From positions 2,687,001 to 2,751,000 of the forward strand of contig NZ_CP121634.1 of NCBI RefSeq assembly GCF_029714945.1: a DNA stretch of 64,000 bases, read 5' to 3'. The translations under genes were made by a program, and so were the position numbers. This document shows positions 60,704 through 64,000 of the stretch, piece after piece. Origin of the DNA: Bradyrhizobium sp. CIAT3101 (GTDB lineage: Bacteria; Pseudomonadota; Alphaproteobacteria; Rhizobiales; Xanthobacteraceae). Within the stretch, counting starts at the first letter, position 1. Each line of letters opens with the position of its first letter. The notes beneath the pieces are model-generated. The model was not told the DNA's origin, did not search any database, and saw only the letters and a list, made by a program, of their open reading frames with translations.

Positions 60704-61762
60704 TCAAGCCCTGCGATCGGGTGCGCCGACCGGGACCTTCGCAACGGCCCCGCGCTTCCTCTGCGCGTATCCGGCCATTCCGATTGCGGCGAGCAGCGTG
60801 AGGCCGTTGAAGAGCGGCTCGACCCAGAAGGAGCCGCCGAACTGCTGAATGCCGGCGATGCCGACCGCGAGCACCGCGACGCCGACGATGGTGCCCCAGA
60901 CGTTGACGCGGCCGGGCTTGATGGTGGTCGAACCGAGGAAGGCGCCGACCAGGGCGGGCAGGAGATATTCGAGGCCGACGCTCGCCTGGCCGATGCGCAG
61001 CTTCGAGGCAAGCAAAACGCCGGTGACAGCGGTGAGGATGCCCGAGGCCATGAAGGCGCCGACCGTGAAGCGCTGCACCGGAATGCCGTTGAGCGCGGCC
61101 GTCTTCGGGTTGGCGCCGATGGCGTAGATGTAGCGGCCGAGCGGCAGATATTCGAACATCAGCCACATCGCCACCGCGAGAACGAGCACATAGAAGCCCG
61201 TGATCGGCAGGCCGAAGACCATCGTGCCGTTGAGCGCGAGGAACCCTTCCGGCAGCATCGCGACGACCTGCCGGCCGCCGGTGTGCCAAAGCGCGAGCGC
61301 ATACAGCACCGTGCCGGTGCCGAGCGTGGCGATGAAGCTGTCGATGCGCGCGACTTCGACCAGCAGACCGTTGAGAAGGCCGGTGAAGGCGCCCAGGCAG
61401 ATGACGACGAGGACCGCGACCGGCCAGGGCAGGCCGAAGGCGGTTTGCAGGCTGATCACCAGGATGTGCCAGAGCACGATGCCATAGCCGACCGTGAGGT
61501 CGATCTTGCCGGCGGCCATCGGGATCATCGCCGCGAGCGACAGCATGGCGATGATCGACTTGTCGGACACGATCGAGCGCAGGTTGAGCAGCGTCGGAAA
61601 TGTGTTGGGCAGGAGGATCGAGAACAGCGCGATCAGCGCCACGGTGATGATCGGCAGGCCGTACACCGGCAGCAGCCGCGTGATCTTCTGCGACAGCGAC
61701 GCGCCGGCGAGATCCGCGCGCGTCGGCTCCAGTGCGTTCGATTCGATCGAATTCATTCCCAT
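60704..61762 (-). CDS. Sugar ABC transporter permease, RbsC type
   Basis: The 352-residue permease has around ten membrane spans and the RbsC-family segments MLSLAAMIPMAAGKIDLTVGYGIVLWHIL, VARIDSFIATLGTGTVLYALAL and YAIGANPKTAALNGIPVQRFTVGAFMASGIL. It works with the double-domain ATPase encoded 45 bases upstream and the binding protein downstream. Confidence 0.9.
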   Translation of the reverse strand: MGMNSIESNALEPTRADLAGASLSQKITRLLPVYGLPIITVALIALFSILLPNTFPTLLNLRSIVSDKSIIAMLSLAAMIPMAAGKIDLTVGYGIVLWHILVISLQTAFGLPWPVAVLVVICLGAFTGLLNGLLVEVARIDSFIATLGTGTVLYALALWHTGGRQVVAMLPEGFLALNGTMVFGLPITGFYVLVLAVAMWLMFEYLPLGRYIYAIGANPKTAALNGIPVQRFTVGAFMASGILTAVTGVLLASKLRIGQASVGLEYLLPALVGAFLGSTTIKPGRVNVWGTIVGVAVLAVGIAGIQQFGGSFWVEPLFNGLTLLAAIGMAGYAQRKRGAVAKVPVGAPDRRA

Positions 61763-61807
61763 GCGTTCCTCCCGGCGGGCCTCTCGCGAGCCCGTGCGAT
61801 TTGTCCC

Positions 61808-63307
61808 TTACGCGGCCTCGGAGGCCGACGCGGCGGTGATCAGGGCTTCGGTCGTAAGGTTGTCGCCGGCGATCTCGGTGATGATCCGGCCGCGGTTGAA
61901 GACGAGCGCGCGATGGCAGATATGCGCAACTTCTTCGAAATCGGTGGAGACGACGACGACAGCAAGTCCTTCGGTGATGGCGCGCGCGATCAGCCGATAG
62001 ATCTCAGCTTTGGCGCCGACGTCGACGCCGGCAGTCGGATCCTCGGCCACCAGCAGCTTGCGGCCGGTGGCAAGCCAGCGTCCGACGACGACCTTCTGCT
62101 GATTGCCGCCTGACAGCCCCTCGATGGCGAGATGCGGATCATTGGGCCGCAGGCCCACGAGGGCGCCGAGCTTGACCGCCTCTTCCGCTTCGCGGCGCGG
62201 TGCCAGCACGTCGAACAGGCCGCGCCCGGAAGCGCCCGGGTTGAGGAAGGCATTTTCGCGGATCGACAAGGATGCCGCGATCGATTCCTCCGTTCGGTCG
62301 CGGGCAACCAGGCCAATGCCGCCGGCCATGGCGGTCACGGGGCTGGACAGATCGGGGGCCGTGCCGTCGATCAGGATCTCACCGCGATGCGCGACCGCGC
62401 CGAACAGCGCGCGGCCGACGTCCTCCTGGCCCGCGCCGCGCAAGCCCACGAGGCCGAGGAGTTCGCCCTCGCGCACGTCGAAATCCACAGGACCGGCCTT
62501 CGGGGTGATCAATCCTCGCACCGTGACGCGGGTCTTGCCGGAGTGGGAAGCCGCTTTCTCGAACATGTCGAGCAGGGGCCTGCCGACGATCAGCCGCACC
62601 AGATCTTCCGGCGAAGTCTCGCTGATCGCCTTCTCGCCGACGAGCTGACCGTCGCGCAACACGACGACGCGGTCGGCGATGCGGAAGATCTCGTCGAGGC
62701 GGTGCGACACATAGATCATGCCGACGCCCTGCTCGCGCAGGCGCCGCAGCGCCGCGAACAGGCGCTCAACCTCATCTGCCGGCAGGCTCGCGGTCGGCTC
62801 GTCGAGCACGAGGAAATCGCAATTGACGACGAGCGCGCGGGCGATGGCGACCAGCGACTTCTCGGTGCGCGACAGGCTCGACACGCGCGTGGTCGGGTCG
62901 ATATCGCAGCCCACGAGCGCGAGCGCTTTGGTCGCGCGCGCCTCGGCGCCACGCCAGTCGATGAGGCCGAACGGCCGGGTTCGTGGAAAGCCCTGCGCGA
63001 GGCCGACATTCTCCGCCACCGTCATCCATTCGACGAGGCCGAGATCCTGATGGATGAAGGCGACAGGCTGGTGGTCGGCGCGGCCGCCGGGCGCATGGTG
63101 ATAGGGCTCGCCTGCGATCGTCACCGCGCCGGCATCCGGACGATGGATGCCGCCGAGTACCTTGATGAGGGTCGACTTGCCCGCGCCGTTCTCGCCGAGC
63201 AGGGCGACGATTTCGCCGCGCCCGACGCCGAAGCTGACGCCTTTGAGCGCGCGAGTGCCGCCAAACGACTTGACGACTCCATCGAAGCGCAGCGCACCCG
63301 ATGCCAT
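61808..63307 (-). CDS. Sugar ABC transporter double ATPase, RbsA/MglA type
   Basis: The protein has 499 residues from ATG 63307 with GGGAGGAG upstream; a 17-codon longer frame was rejected. The first ATPase domain has GENGAGKST and FLVLDEPTASL with the signature SSLSRTEKSLVAIARAL. The second has the usual degenerate Walker A GLRGAGQED, LSGGNQQKVVVGRWLATG and LVAEDPTAGVD. This asymmetry is normal for RbsA-type proteins. It is the first gene of the minus-strand transporter operon and the palindromic LacI-type operator lies about 107 bases upstream. Confidence 0.9.
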   Translation of the reverse strand: MASGALRFDGVVKSFGGTRALKGVSFGVGRGEIVALLGENGAGKSTLIKVLGGIHRPDAGAVTIAGEPYHHAPGGRADHQPVAFIHQDLGLVEWMTVAENVGLAQGFPRTRPFGLIDWRGAEARATKALALVGCDIDPTTRVSSLSRTEKSLVAIARALVVNCDFLVLDEPTASLPADEVERLFAALRRLREQGVGMIYVSHRLDEIFRIADRVVVLRDGQLVGEKAISETSPEDLVRLIVGRPLLDMFEKAASHSGKTRVTVRGLITPKAGPVDFDVREGELLGLVGLRGAGQEDVGRALFGAVAHRGEILIDGTAPDLSSPVTAMAGGIGLVARDRTEESIAASLSIRENAFLNPGASGRGLFDVLAPRREAEEAVKLGALVGLRPNDPHLAIEGLSGGNQQKVVVGRWLATGRKLLVAEDPTAGVDVGAKAEIYRLIARAITEGLAVVVVSTDFEEVAHICHRALVFNRGRIITEIAGDNLTTEALITAASASEAA

Positions 63308-63413
63308 GCCTGGCTCTCCTCCCGAAATCGCCAGCCGGCCGCGAACGATTGGGAGCATCTCCCGACCGTTGACCAGGCGCTTGGCGATCGTGATCCGTTA
63401 TGGCGTCATATTT

Positions 63414-63427
63414 GTTATCGATAACAC
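63414..63427. promoter_or_regulatory. LacI-type operator before the Rbs-type transporter
   Basis: TGTTATCGATAACA is a perfect 14-base palindrome identical to the core of the site at 56378-56393. It lies between the end of the LacI gene and the start of the ATPase gene, where the transporter promoter must be. Confidence 0.78.
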
Positions 63428-63460
63428 CGTACCCGGTCGGGCGACGCTGTCAAGCCGGGC

Positions 63461-64000
63461 TCAGCTGCTTTCGCGCTCGATGACCTCGAAGGGGACGATC
63501 AAGGTCTCGGGCCCGGGTCTCCGGCCTTCCCTCACGTCGTCGATGGCGCGCAGCAGGACGCTGCCGGCTTCCAGTCCGATATTGCGGCAATCGACGGCGA
63601 CGGTCGTGATCCTCGGCCAGGAGCAGCGCGAAACCTCGAAGTCGCCGAAGCCGGCCACCGCGATCCGGCCAGGGACTGCCCAGCCGCGGCGATGGCATTC
63701 CATGATCGCGCCAAAGGCAGACAGGTCGGAGACGCAAACGGCGGCGTCCACGTCCGGCCATTGCTCGATGAGCTGGACAATGGCCTCGCCGCCCTGTTGC
63801 ATGGAGATTGGCGGATTGCCAAACGAGATCGTACGCCCGACCGGCAGGCCGAGCTCCTCGACGGCTCGCTTGTAGCCGAGCCGGCGATCTGCGCCGCGCG
63901 TGTCGCGCCTGCTTGCGCCGCCGATGAACGCAATGTTGCGGTAGCCCTTCTGGTAAAGCCGGTGCACCAGCGCGCGCGACGCTTCGGCATTGGAGAAGCC
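63461..64000 (-). CDS. LacI-family regulator, C-terminal part (5' end outside window)
   Basis: The frame is open to the right edge, so about 179 residues of the sensor domain are visible: RLYQKGYRNIAFIGGASRRDTRGADRRLGYKRAVEELGL, VDAAVCVSDLSAFGAIMECHRRGWAVPGRIAVAGFGDFEVSR and a C-terminal TLIVPFEVIERESS. This is the periplasmic-fold half of a LacI-family protein; the helix-turn-helix is outside. It precedes the Rbs-type transporter on the same strand. The two TGTTATCGATAACA palindromes are its probable targets; the sensor half resembles that of GntR-type (gluconate) LacI proteins. Confidence 0.87.
   Translation of the reverse strand, partial: GFSNAEASRALVHRLYQKGYRNIAFIGGASRRDTRGADRRLGYKRAVEELGLPVGRTISFGNPPISMQQGGEAIVQLIEQWPDVDAAVCVSDLSAFGAIMECHRRGWAVPGRIAVAGFGDFEVSRCSWPRITTVAVDCRNIGLEAGSVLLRAIDDVREGRRPGPETLIVPFEVIERESS

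Overview
The window is 64 kb of high-GC chromosomal DNA from an alphaproteobacterium, most likely a Bradyrhizobium-type member of the Rhizobiales. This is inferred from gene content (many high-affinity ABC uptake systems, liv clusters, a Nit1C cluster, leuA with a leader) and from short extragenic palindromes around CTCTCCCGC/GCGGGAGAG. No phage, transposase, CRISPR array or rRNA was seen. There is one tRNA, tRNA-Lys(CUU).

Left part (1-22.4 kb). The 3' end of a Nit1C cluster comes first (nitrilase, radical SAM, GNAT, AIR-synthase-like, glycosyltransferase, small conserved protein, flavoprotein), the cluster known for cyanide or nitrile nitrogen use. It is followed by an SMP-30 lactonase and a minus-strand branched-chain-type ABC transporter that has two paralogous binding proteins and a fused LivG-LivF ATPase. 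Then come a DAO-family oxidase, a D-Ala-D-Ala ligase, KdsB, a Tat-exported SMP-30 protein, a small membrane protein, leuA preceded by a leucine-rich leader peptide, an orphan TRAP binding protein, an LTXXQ protein and tRNA-Lys.

Middle (22.5-47.7 kb). First is an amino-sugar locus of two divergent operons: MurQ-like etherase plus a CUT1 ABC importer on the plus strand, and BadF-type kinase, GntR regulator, SIS deaminase, NagA and Gfo/Idh enzyme on the minus strand. Together these make a complete MurNAc/GlcNAc to fructose-6-P route. Next is a nitrogen-type catabolic island: aldehyde dehydrogenase, a liv transporter, aminotransferase, Nac-like LysR, ATP-dependent hydantoinase/oxoprolinase HyuAB, SDR and HpcH/HpaI aldolase. 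Two near-identical sites of the form GCCATA-N9-TATGGC (ATA-N9-TAT core) lie before the transporter and before hyuA.

Right part (47.8-64 kb). A LacI regulator is divergent from an ABC importer and a GH31 enzyme in the gene order of the sulfoquinovose smoEFGHI genes. The GH31 enzyme carries the K-E-R-W-Y sulfoquinovose-recognition residues. Next is a sugar-acid set (2-hydroxyacid dehydrogenase, gluconate-5-dehydrogenase-like SDR, beta-hydroxyacid dehydrogenase, SMP-30 lactonase, small dimeric-barrel protein) and an Rbs-type ABC transporter. Two copies of the palindrome TGTTATCGATAACA tie this set together, presumably as targets of the LacI protein cut by the right edge.

Most features are called from translated motifs and context. 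Substrates of transporters and dehydrogenases are inferences unless stated otherwise.
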